NCBI GenBank assembly: GCA_029243225.1
Contig: JAQWSL010000022.1
Location: 1-57,519, forward strand
Direction of reading: 5' to 3'
Source: Flavobacteriales bacterium
Lineage (GTDB): Bacteria > Bacteroidota > Bacteroidia > Flavobacteriales_D > Parvicellaceae
DNA length: 57,519 bases
Made by a program: the position numbers and the translations under genes. Positions 27,565-35,578 of this stretch are shown here, in pieces; within the stretch, counting starts at the first letter, position 1; every line of letters starts with the position of its first letter. The notes below the pieces were generated by a model, which saw only the letters and a list, made by a program, of their open reading frames with translations, ran no database searches and was not told the origin of the DNA.

Positions 27565-27633
27565 TATTGTAGGTTTAGCTTTTAAAAAATTTGTTGGTAA
27601 AAGTAATTCATACTTCCCAAGAGAACAAATAAA

Positions 27634-29115
27634 TCAATTGTTTGAAATTTGTGATTTACTTTTTTCATTAATAATTGCTAAAATATATTTTATACTAATC
27701 ATTCCAGTAGAAAAAGAAATAATAACAAGAGAAGAAAATGTTATTAATAAAGAAATAATCCATGAAAAAGATAGAAAAGGGACGATTAGTAATACACAAT
27801 AAGAGAGAATAAAGAAAAGAGAAAAACTTATTTTATCTCTTAAAGCCACTGAGATTTTTAATAATTTAAGAGCTATTATAACTTGGAAAAGAGCAGTTAA
27901 TGCTTGAGTTATTAGACTAGCTAATGCAGCCCCTTCTGCTCCAGATTCAGGTATCATTATAAAATTCAACACAATGTTGATAATTACACCAAAAAAGGCA
28001 AGTATATTTAGGTGTTTTAAAGCTCCTTTTGCAGTTAATAAAGTTCCGAAAATATAGGTGGTGGAAATAGCAATAAAAGAGAGCATTAAGTATCCAAATG
28101 CATTTGCAGAGTGCTGAAGATCTTCTCCATTAATTTCATACCTCCAATGAATAATTTCATTTTGAAAACAAAAACCAGTTAGACCAATGGTGACAGAAAT
28201 TCCTAATAAAAACTTTAGGGATAGTATAAGGATTGAATCTACTCTTTCATTGTTTTTTAATAGCTTACTAAAAATGGGTAAAAGAAGACCTGCGAAAATG
28301 TACCCAATCATATTAGCAGCCATGAAAAAACGATAACCTCTTGCATAAGCTGCTGATTCTATGTTGCCATTTGGATGAATTCTTTCAAGCATAACGGCAT
28401 CTGAATAATAATAAACTGCCATTAGTAATATAAGAAGAGCAAACGGAAAGCTTCTTTTTAAAATCATTATAGAGAAAGCAAATTCCCATTTAAATGAAAA
28501 TTCTTTTGTTTGCCTAAGAACAAGCAAAAACCCTAGCAAACAGGTTATCCCGTAAGCAATTGTTTGGGCATAAATAAACCACTCAATTTTAAATGGTGTA
28601 TTGGTTATACCCCCCCAAAGGAGTGTACTGCATATAATAATTAATAATAATCTGTCTAAAACAGAAAGTATACTGTCTTCTTTGAATCTTAATAAGCCTG
28701 CTAGGTTAGATCTGAAATATTGGGTGAAAGCAACTAAAATTTGATTGAATCCTAAAATTGTTAGAATTTTTAGTTGGTAGTCAGAGTAATTAAAAAACAA
28801 ACCAATTAGTAATAAAATTATAAGATAAACTATGGTTAAAAGAAGTCTTAATGTGAAAATTCCAGAGAAATGTTTAGATAGCAATTGACTGTGCTGTGCT
28901 ATATTTCTTGTATTAAAGTTGATTATTCCTAAATCAAGAAAAATATTCCCTATAAAAGTTAACCCTAAAAGACTAAAATATAGACCATAACTACCTTGAG
29001 CATTTAGCTCTACTTGTTTTAGGATTTCTGCATCAATTCCTAAGATGTAAAATGGCTTTATTAGTAAATTCAATAAAAGAACAAGAGCCAGATTGTATAT
29101 GAATTTTTTTTGCAT
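27634..29115 (-). CDS. Polysaccharide biosynthesis flippase (Wzx-like, MOP superfamily)
   Basis: About 493 residues with some 12-14 predicted membrane helices, typical of Wzx-type flippases that move undecaprenyl-linked sugars across the inner membrane. Recognisable stretches are GIINFNTRNIAQ near the N-terminus, and PESGAEGAALASLITQA, a common MOP-superfamily feature, near the C-terminus. I placed the start at ATG 29115 (MQKKFIYNL); a TTG at 29124 in the same frame is possible. A TAnnTTTG box lies 39 bases upstream, so this gene probably heads the flippase-Wzz-Wzy operon. Confidence 0.87.
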   Translation of the reverse strand: MQKKFIYNLALVLLLNLLIKPFYILGIDAEILKQVELNAQGSYGLYFSLLGLTFIGNIFLDLGIINFNTRNIAQHSQLLSKHFSGIFTLRLLLTIVYLIILLLIGLFFNYSDYQLKILTILGFNQILVAFTQYFRSNLAGLLRFKEDSILSVLDRLLLIIICSTLLWGGITNTPFKIEWFIYAQTIAYGITCLLGFLLVLRQTKEFSFKWEFAFSIMILKRSFPFALLILLMAVYYYSDAVMLERIHPNGNIESAAYARGYRFFMAANMIGYIFAGLLLPIFSKLLKNNERVDSILILSLKFLLGISVTIGLTGFCFQNEIIHWRYEINGEDLQHSANAFGYLMLSFIAISTTYIFGTLLTAKGALKHLNILAFFGVIINIVLNFIMIPESGAEGAALASLITQALTALFQVIIALKLLKISVALRDKISFSLFFILSYCVLLIVPFLSFSWIISLLITFSSLVIISFSTGMISIKYILAIINEKSKSQISNN

Positions 29116-29154
29116 TAAAAGCAACTTTTATTTGCTAAAGATAATCATCAACTG

Positions 29155-29162
29155 CAAAGGTA
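29155..29162 (-). promoter_or_regulatory. Candidate -7 promoter element of the flippase operon
   Basis: The minus strand reads TACCTTTG, an exact TAnnTTTG match, 39 bases before the flippase ATG and directly downstream of the murF-alr gene. Confidence 0.4.
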
Positions 29163-29192
29163 AAAACAAATAAAATTTAATTGAGATTATTT

Positions 29193-31607
29193 TCATTCAT
29201 CAAGGTAAACTCTTACAACTCTTTCAGAAATTGAAGTTAATATTTCGTAAGGAATGGTGTTAATATCTTCTGCCATTTGAGTGATGAGTCTATTGTCTCC
29301 AAAAATCTCAACTAAATCGCCTTCTTTAGTAGCAACATTTGTGATGTCAATCATTGCCATGTCCATACAAACTGAACCAATTATTGGAACAGTTTTCCCA
29401 TTAACATAGACACTTCCTCTTGCATTACTGTATGCTCTAGAAAATCCATCTGCATAACCAATAGGTATGATTCCAATTTTAGTTGGCTTGTAAACTTTGT
29501 GCATTGTTCCATAACCAATAGAATCTCCTTTATTAATCTTTTTAATTTGAGAAATTTTTGTCTTTAAACTAAGAACAGGTAGTGTTGATTTATTTTTTGA
29601 TAGTCCATAAATTCCTAAACCTAATCTTACCATATCATATTGCTTGTTTTTAAACCTCTCTATTCCTGCTGTATTAAGCATGTGTTTAATAAGTGAATAA
29701 CCAAACGCACCTTCCAGTTTTTTCGTAATTTTTTCAAAGGCAATAAATTGTGAATTCGAGAAATCATCATCATTGGAATTGTCTGAGCTTGCTAAATGAC
29801 TAAATACACCCTCAACCCTAACTTCAGGTTGGCTTAAGATAACACTGATGAGTTCTTCGAGATCCTCAATTTTAAATCCTAACCTGTTCATCCCAGTGTC
29901 AAATTTCAAATGAATTGGAAAGTCATTGATGTTTAAGTCAATTAATGTGCAAATAAAACGATCTAGCTGTTTTAAACTATAAATAGATGGAGTTAGGTTA
30001 TGTTTAATGATTGATTCAAAAGAGTTTTGTTCTGAATTCATAACTAAAATTGGAGTTTGAATGCCATTATCTCTTAAAGAAACTCCTTCATCTGTATAAG
30101 CAACCCCTAAATAATCCACAGCTAAAGAAGACAGCTTTTTTGCAGTTTCAACAATACCTGCACCATACCCAGCAGCTTTTATCATGCATAATATTTTAGT
30201 GCTATTTGAAATTATCTTTTTATAGTGGTTGAAGTTCTCACAAAGGTTTTTAAGATTAATAGATAGAATAGTTTCGTGAGATTTTTCTTCAAAAATGTTT
30301 GCTATTTTCTCAAATTTAAAAGACCTAGATCCTTTTAAAAGAATGGCTTTGTTTTCAATATTTAGCTTTGCTGAAGAGTTTAAAAAGTCAGCTGTTGTTG
30401 TAAAGAATTCAGCATTTTTAAATAAAGAGCAATAGCTAGAGATTGTTTCCCCAATACCAATGAAAAGGTCAATTTTCATTTCAGAGATCCAACTTGCAAT
30501 TTTCTCATATGTTTTTGTTGAGTTTGACAGGTCTTGAGTGATGTCAGATAGTACAACAAGAGTCTTTTTATTGCCTCTTTCATTTTCTAGAAATTGAAGT
30601 GCAATTTCAATTGAAGCTAAATCAGAATTATAAGTGTCGTCAATGATTAAGCTGTTTTTTTTGCCTTTTCTTTTTTGGAGTCTTAAAGCTATTGAAGGAA
30701 GTGATAAGCTTAATTCGGCAATTTTAACTGGAGAGAATCCAAAGTGTAATAATAAATTCACACAAGAACTCGCATTTTGAGCCGCAGTAATGTCTAAATG
30801 AGGAATTATAAAGTGATAGTTATTACCATTCCATATGTAATTTATTTGCTGCCCGTCACTGTTGTTTTGAAAATCTATAACATTTAAAAATTCCACTTGG
30901 TTGTGTTCTGAAAAGGAATCTATCTTTTGAAAGATTTTAGATGGGCCAAAACTTTTAGAGTCTTTTATTAAAATTAGTTTCTCTTTTTCAAGTTCTTTTT
31001 TTGAAATAAAGTTTTCTAAATGAGCTGTGCCAATATTTGTTACTAAAGAATGGGTAGGGTTAATTATCTCTTTTAGTTTAATCATTTCACCAGGTTCAGA
31101 AACCCCAGCTTCAATTATTGCAAGATCATGCTCCTTATTTATCATAAGCAAAGAAAGAGGAACTCCAAGTTGAGAATTGTAACTTTTAGGGCTTCTAATA
31201 ATGTTGAATTCAGCTCTTAAAAAATGATATAACCACTCTTTAACAATGGTTTTTCCATTACTTCCTGTAACTGCAATCACTGGAATTTTAAATTTATCTC
31301 GGTGTTTTTTAGCCCATTCTTGTAGTGCTGACAACGTGTTTTCAACAATAATATAATTTGCTTCTGGAGGCAAATTAGTTTGATCTTTTTCTATTAAAAA
31401 ATTTCTAATTCCATTGTTGTAAGCAGATTTTATGAAATCATGACCATCTCTATTTAATCCTTTAATAGCAATAAATAATGAGTTTGGTCCACAAAGTGGA
31501 CTTCTACTGTCGGTTATAATTTGATTAATTTCTGAAGATGAATTTCCTATAATGCTACCATCAACTAAAATTCCAATATCTTCTAGTTTATAGTTGCTTA
31601 GCATCAT
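29193..31607 (-). CDS. murF-alr: Bifunctional MurF (UDP-MurNAc-tripeptide:D-Ala-D-Ala ligase) / alanine racemase
   Basis: The 804-residue product fuses two cell-wall enzymes. Residues about 1-440 are a Mur ligase with P-loop VTGSNGKT at 113-120 and a C-terminal DDTYNSDLASIE. Residues about 445-804 are an alanine racemase with the PLP lysine K477 (CMIKAAGYGAG), the catalytic tyrosine in IGYGTMHKVY and VCMDMAMIDIT. The racemase makes D-alanine, from which the dipeptide joined by the ligase half is built. The fusion is known in Bacteroidota. The usual racemase motif KAxxYGxG is kept. The gene's start overlaps the end of the thymidine kinase gene by 20 bases. Confidence 0.95.
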   Translation of the reverse strand: MMLSNYKLEDIGILVDGSIIGNSSSEINQIITDSRSPLCGPNSLFIAIKGLNRDGHDFIKSAYNNGIRNFLIEKDQTNLPPEANYIIVENTLSALQEWAKKHRDKFKIPVIAVTGSNGKTIVKEWLYHFLRAEFNIIRSPKSYNSQLGVPLSLLMINKEHDLAIIEAGVSEPGEMIKLKEIINPTHSLVTNIGTAHLENFISKKELEKEKLILIKDSKSFGPSKIFQKIDSFSEHNQVEFLNVIDFQNNSDGQQINYIWNGNNYHFIIPHLDITAAQNASSCVNLLLHFGFSPVKIAELSLSLPSIALRLQKRKGKKNSLIIDDTYNSDLASIEIALQFLENERGNKKTLVVLSDITQDLSNSTKTYEKIASWISEMKIDLFIGIGETISSYCSLFKNAEFFTTTADFLNSSAKLNIENKAILLKGSRSFKFEKIANIFEEKSHETILSINLKNLCENFNHYKKIISNSTKILCMIKAAGYGAGIVETAKKLSSLAVDYLGVAYTDEGVSLRDNGIQTPILVMNSEQNSFESIIKHNLTPSIYSLKQLDRFICTLIDLNINDFPIHLKFDTGMNRLGFKIEDLEELISVILSQPEVRVEGVFSHLASSDNSNDDDFSNSQFIAFEKITKKLEGAFGYSLIKHMLNTAGIERFKNKQYDMVRLGLGIYGLSKNKSTLPVLSLKTKISQIKKINKGDSIGYGTMHKVYKPTKIGIIPIGYADGFSRAYSNARGSVYVNGKTVPIIGSVCMDMAMIDITNVATKEGDLVEIFGDNRLITQMAEDINTIPYEILTSISERVVRVYLDE

Positions 31608-32181
31608 TCTTTACAGCGTTTTGAAAACATTTCCTACAAAGTGGCTCATATTCTTGTGTTTCTCCAAGTAAAACTAAGCCATCTTCTTTTGTTTTTCTAT
31701 GAGAAAATTGTGCAAGATCTCCACAACCCAAACATATTGCATGAACTTTACTTACGAATTCAGCTACGGCCATTAAATTTGGAATTGGCCCAAAAGGTTT
31801 GCCCTTAAAATCCATATCAAGACCAGCAACAATTACTCTGATGCCATTGTTTGCTAATTTCATGCAAACTTCAGGAAGGTGTTCGTCAAAAAATTGTGCT
31901 TCATCAACTCCAATAACTTCAATGTTGTTGGAAAGTTCAAGGATGTCATTCGATGAAGAAACTGCTTTAGATTGAATGGCATTTTTATTATGACTTACTA
32001 CATTTTCTTGATGATATCTAGAATCTACAGTTGGTTTAAATATTTGAACTTGCTGATTTGCATATTGAGCTCTTCGTAATCTACGAATTAGCTCTTCTGT
32101 TTTACCTGAAAACATAGACCCACAAACCACCTCGATCCAACCTTTTCTATTCTTTTTATTTCCTTTTTGTTCTAGAAACAT
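31588..32181 (-). CDS. tdk: Thymidine kinase (type II)
   Basis: A 197-residue type II thymidine kinase that salvages thymidine to dTMP. The P-loop is CGSMFSGKTEEL, followed by the Mg-binding DEAQFF, and a zinc ribbon with CLGCG and CRKC. I chose ATG 32181 (MFLEQKGNKK) because homologues start there; the frame extends to another ATG at 32241, which would add 20 residues (MRLVYFFVDF...) atypical of the family but sits a normal distance from the promoter box. Its stop overlaps murF-alr by 20 bases, so the two are probably co-transcribed. Confidence 0.94.
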   Translation of the reverse strand: MFLEQKGNKKNRKGWIEVVCGSMFSGKTEELIRRLRRAQYANQQVQIFKPTVDSRYHQENVVSHNKNAIQSKAVSSSNDILELSNNIEVIGVDEAQFFDEHLPEVCMKLANNGIRVIVAGLDMDFKGKPFGPIPNLMAVAEFVSKVHAICLGCGDLAQFSHRKTKEDGLVLLGETQEYEPLCRKCFQNAVKNDAKQL

Positions 32182-32265
32182 AAGTTTGATTTTTTTCGTA
32201 TTAGTGTTGATAAAATCAACAAAAAAGTATACAAGTCTCACAAATTTATTGAAATTTGCTTAGTA

Positions 32266-32273
32266 CAAACCTA
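32266..32273 (-). promoter_or_regulatory. Candidate promoter of the tdk/murF-alr operon
   Basis: The minus strand reads TAGGTTTG, an exact TAnnTTTG match, with a TTG about 16 bases upstream as a possible -33 element. It lies just before the divergent gene starting at 32279. Confidence 0.45.
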
Positions 32274-32278
32274 TTGTT

Positions 32279-32947
32279 ATGAGTTCTGCCAATTATAAAA
32301 ATTTATATACTCTTATTTCTACCCTTTCGGAAGGGGTTAAAAAGATGGAAAAAGGAAATTTAAACCCTCTTCAAGTTGAATTACTTCTTGATGATGCTAG
32401 ATCGTTACATGAAAGACTTGCTGTAATTCAATACTTGTCTTTTGAAAAACAAGTAAAGGCTGATGAAGCTGTTGATAATGAAAGTGAAAAAGAAAAGAAA
32501 AAAACTTTTGGTATTAAATTTGAATCAGTAGAAAAACAAGAAATATTAACAAAACAAATAGATTTAGAAGAATCTATTGATGAAGTTTTAGAAACTAATG
32601 ATAAAGAGAAGGCACCAGAATTAAAAGATGATTCTACATTAAGTCCCTCTCTAAATGATAGGTTCGCACAAGCTGAAACTTCAAGCTTAGCAGATCAGTT
32701 AAGTAAACAACCAATCAAAGATTTAATTAGTGCAATTGGGTTGAATGAGAAGTTTCTTTTTGTTGAACAGCTTTTTAAAAATGATGGAGATGCTTATAAA
32801 GAGCAAATAAAAATATTGAATTCCATGAGTTCTTTTGATGAAGCAATAAATTATATCAACAATCAATTAAAGAATAAGTTTGAATGGAAGTTGAAAGGAA
32901 CGGTAGAGAAAAAATTCATTCGATTAATTGAAAGAAGATATTTATGA
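32279..32947 (+). CDS. Conserved hypothetical protein of Bacteroidota
   Basis: A 222-residue cytoplasmic protein without signal peptide or membrane helix. The N-terminal third is helical (LYTLISTLSEGVKKMEKG, LLLDDARSLHERLAVIQYL), the middle (about 65-125) is charged and low in complexity, with many Lys and Glu, and the C-terminal third (PIKDLISAIGLNEKFLFVEQLF to RLIERRYL) is compact and looks conserved. I recall similar proteins of unknown function in flavobacteria. Its stop overlaps the M28 peptidase start as ATGA, so the two are translationally coupled. I can assign no function. Confidence 0.7.
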   Translation: MSSANYKNLYTLISTLSEGVKKMEKGNLNPLQVELLLDDARSLHERLAVIQYLSFEKQVKADEAVDNESEKEKKKTFGIKFESVEKQEILTKQIDLEESIDEVLETNDKEKAPELKDDSTLSPSLNDRFAQAETSSLADQLSKQPIKDLISAIGLNEKFLFVEQLFKNDGDAYKEQIKILNSMSSFDEAINYINNQLKNKFEWKLKGTVEKKFIRLIERRYL

Positions 32948-34200
32948 ATCCTTTTAAACTCATTTTAATTGTTCTTGCATTTCTTAGTGTTTCAATTCAT
33001 GCGCAAAGAGATGAAGCTTCAGAAATTTTAAATGATTTATGTGCAGATGACATGTATGGTCGGGGTTATGTGAAATTTGGACACATAAAAGCAGCTAAAT
33101 ATATTCAGGAATATTACAAAAAAATCAACCTAAAATCTTTTAAAAAAAATACTTATCTGCAACCTTTTAATATCAAGGCAAATACATTTCCAAATGATTT
33201 AGAAATTTCTATTAATGGGAAAGTTGTCATAGAAGGTGAAGACTATATGTTAGATCCAGCCTCTGGCTCTGCTAATGGGGATTTTAAATTAGAGATTGTT
33301 GATAGTAAATCAATTAGTAATTTTATAAGTAAACTTTCATATTCTAAAATTACGAACCTTAAAGGGAGTGCCATTGTATTAAACTCGTCAACAACAAGTA
33401 ATGTTGATACATTGAAAATATTTAATGATTTAAAAATAGGACTGTCACAATTATATCCAGTTTTTTGGATCAATAATGATAAATTCACTTGGTCTGTTTC
33501 AAAAGAGGCTTCGGAGTTTCCCATTATTGAAATTAGAGATTCAATGCTTCAAAACGCAGACTCTGTTTCATTGAAGATAAATAACCTTTTTTTAAACGAT
33601 ATTACCACTCACAATGTTATTGGAAAAGTAAATGGTAAAAAGAATAAAACCATTATTATTAGTGCACATTATGATCATTTGGGAATGATGGGAGAAGCTA
33701 TTTTTCCGGGAGCAAATGATAATGCTAGTGGAATAGCAATGTTACTTAGTTTAGCAAAATATTATTCAAATAAAACGCCAAAATATAATTTAGTTTTCAT
33801 GGCTTTTGGAGCAGAAGAAGCAGGTATTTTAGGTTCAAAATATTATGTTGAGCATCCGTATTTTAATTTAGATGAAATAAAGTTTGTTGTCAATTTAGAT
33901 ATATTGGGTACAGGAGATGAAGGAATTACTGTAGTAAATGGTGTGCAACACAAAAAACAATTTAAAGAGCTCTCTAAAATAAATAAGGAAAATAATTATC
34001 TATCAAAGATTAAAATTCGTGGAAGAGCAGCAAACAGTGATCATTATTGGTTTTCCCAATTAGGCGTTCCTGCATTTTTTATTTACACAATGGGGGGCAT
34101 TAAAGCTTACCATGATGTTTATGATCGTTCATCAACTTTACCTCTAACAGAGTTTGACGATTTATACCAGTTATTAATAGATTTTGTTGCAACCTTTTAA
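32944..34200 (+). CDS. Secreted M28 family metallopeptidase
   Basis: A 418-residue zinc aminopeptidase-like protein with a signal peptide (cleavage after about residue 20, SIHA). A protease-associated-like region occupies about 90-215. The M28 domain follows, with five di-zinc ligands in order: His in SAHYDHLG (about 242), Asp in GANDNASG (about 259), the Glu pair in FGAEEAG (about 290), Asp in NLDILG (about 317) and His in SDHYWF (about 365). It probably trims peptides in the periplasm or outside. It overlaps the upstream gene by 4 bases and shares TTAA with the convergent gene's stop. Confidence 0.92.
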   Translation: MNPFKLILIVLAFLSVSIHAQRDEASEILNDLCADDMYGRGYVKFGHIKAAKYIQEYYKKINLKSFKKNTYLQPFNIKANTFPNDLEISINGKVVIEGEDYMLDPASGSANGDFKLEIVDSKSISNFISKLSYSKITNLKGSAIVLNSSTTSNVDTLKIFNDLKIGLSQLYPVFWINNDKFTWSVSKEASEFPIIEIRDSMLQNADSVSLKINNLFLNDITTHNVIGKVNGKKNKTIIISAHYDHLGMMGEAIFPGANDNASGIAMLLSLAKYYSNKTPKYNLVFMAFGAEEAGILGSKYYVEHPYFNLDEIKFVVNLDILGTGDEGITVVNGVQHKKQFKELSKINKENNYLSKIKIRGRAANSDHYWFSQLGVPAFFIYTMGGIKAYHDVYDRSSTLPLTEFDDLYQLLIDFVATF

Positions 34201-34634
34201 AGCAGCTTTTTTAGTGAATTAAAAAGTGTCTCATTAGAAATAGAGCATCCGGTTTTCACCATTCTGTAAAGCTCCATATCTCTACTTGGAGCATATTCCT
34301 TTTTATGATGGTAAATGCTAAATTTAGTATTCGTATTTAAATCTGGGTTAAATTTTTTTATGTCACCATCTATACCAATTAATTCTATGGTTTTTTTATC
34401 GCATTTAAAAAGCTTTAGCGATTGTGCAGTTCTGTGTTCAAGAAAATTAATTTTATCTAAAGATTTTTTCCATACTATATCGCTAAAAACAGCAATTAAG
34501 TTTTCTGCTTTTTGATTTTCTTCTTTTTTTAGTTTTACCCAATAATCGCTGTCTATTCCATTAGCGGCTAAAAACTCAATGAATTCTTTTTCTAGCGATT
34601 CTAATTCCGAAAGTGAAAGTCTTGAAAACTTCAT
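34197..34634 (-). CDS. Hypothetical protein (DUF6495-like)
   Basis: A 145-residue soluble protein starting MKFSRLSLSELESLEKEF, with one cysteine-containing tail (VKTGCSISNETLF) and a conserved-looking core FSDIVWKKSLDKINFLEHR. It resembles, from memory, the DUF6495 family of flavobacteria, where the start pattern L-x-EEF and FSDLIW recur; the match needs confirmation. It overlaps its upstream neighbour by 4 bases and is last in a three-gene unit of unknown function. It has no signal peptide, unlike the first gene of the unit. Confidence 0.65.
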   Translation of the reverse strand: MKFSRLSLSELESLEKEFIEFLAANGIDSDYWVKLKKEENQKAENLIAVFSDIVWKKSLDKINFLEHRTAQSLKLFKCDKKTIELIGIDGDIKKFNPDLNTNTKFSIYHHKKEYAPSRDMELYRMVKTGCSISNETLFNSLKKLL

Positions 34635-34864
34635 TCTCCAATTTTATTTGACAGTACAAAATCAATAATCTCTTGAGATTCTAAAGCTTTTGTTATTTTA
34701 AAAAGTTCAAGATTAGAAGCTTTCATCTTGGTGAGTATAAGTTGAAAGGTTTCTTCAGGAATTTCTTTAACATTTAAAGTAATTAAGACTTCATTGAGTA
34801 AACGCTCTTGTTGAGTTGCAATTGCATCTTTAAGTAAAGCTATGGTATCTTCTTTTGCACTCAT
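34631..34864 (-). CDS. Small hypothetical protein
   Basis: A 77-residue, leucine-rich, predominantly helical acidic protein (MSAKEDTIALLKDAIATQQ..., ending VLSNKIGE) with no cysteine, signal or membrane segment. Both ends overlap neighbours by 4 bases, strong evidence that it is truly translated. I do not recognise the family. Placement between a secreted protein gene and a DUF6495-like gene gives no functional clue. Confidence 0.6.
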   Translation of the reverse strand: MSAKEDTIALLKDAIATQQERLLNEVLITLNVKEIPEETFQLILTKMKASNLELFKITKALESQEIIDFVLSNKIGE

Positions 34865-35517
34865 AAATGATATTTTAATAAATCTGAAAAACCTTGTTCC
34901 CTAATGAAAATATTTAACTCATTTTGTGTTGGGTTTGCAATATATGTTTTGATGTTGTTTTGTTCAACTTCTTTAAATATTTTGATTTTTTGAAGTAAAT
35001 TAAACACTTCAAGATGGTCTATTTCTTTAAGCATTAAAGTATCACTTTGGAGAGATAATAGAGTCGTGCTAAAGTAGCCTTTTTCATTTTTGCTGTTTAA
35101 AAAGTAATTGTTTTTTTGTTGCTTTAAAATGTGATTAGAGTCGGGTTTAAATAATAAATCTTGTTGTATAAGAACAGCATATATAGTATCCTCAATTATT
35201 TTGAAAGGAATTCCTCTGTTGGGTTGAATACCATGAACAAGAGAGTTTTCGATAGTAATTGATTTATTTTTTTTCAACTCTTCTTGTGAAATGATAAAAA
35301 GAATTCCAAACTCTGTATAGATGCTATCTTTTTCAATAATTATTCTTACTAAGGAATCATTTTGTTTGTAATAAGATCCTAAATAAGAATCTTGAATTTC
35401 AAATATTGATGAAACGTTAGATGGTTGTGAGTCCTCAAAATAGAATGAGGAATAATCTTCTTGTCCGTAAAAACTATACGTAATTAATATAGATATTGTA
35501 AATAAAAGTTTGTGCAT
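34861..35517 (-). CDS. Hypothetical exported protein
   Basis: A 218-residue protein with a cleavable signal peptide (MHKLLFTISILITYSFYG, then QEDYSS) and a mainly beta, lysine- and isoleucine-rich body without cysteines or recognised motifs. There is no lipobox, so it is probably periplasmic. It is the first gene of a tightly overlapping three-gene run and is divergent from recJ across 61 bases that should contain both promoters. Confidence 0.6.
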   Translation of the reverse strand: MHKLLFTISILITYSFYGQEDYSSFYFEDSQPSNVSSIFEIQDSYLGSYYKQNDSLVRIIIEKDSIYTEFGILFIISQEELKKNKSITIENSLVHGIQPNRGIPFKIIEDTIYAVLIQQDLLFKPDSNHILKQQKNNYFLNSKNEKGYFSTTLLSLQSDTLMLKEIDHLEVFNLLQKIKIFKEVEQNNIKTYIANPTQNELNIFIREQGFSDLLKYHL

Positions 35518-35578
35518 TGAGGTAAAAATAAAAAGAAAACATGTAGTTCAGTAAAATAGATAACTATAACTTTAACGA

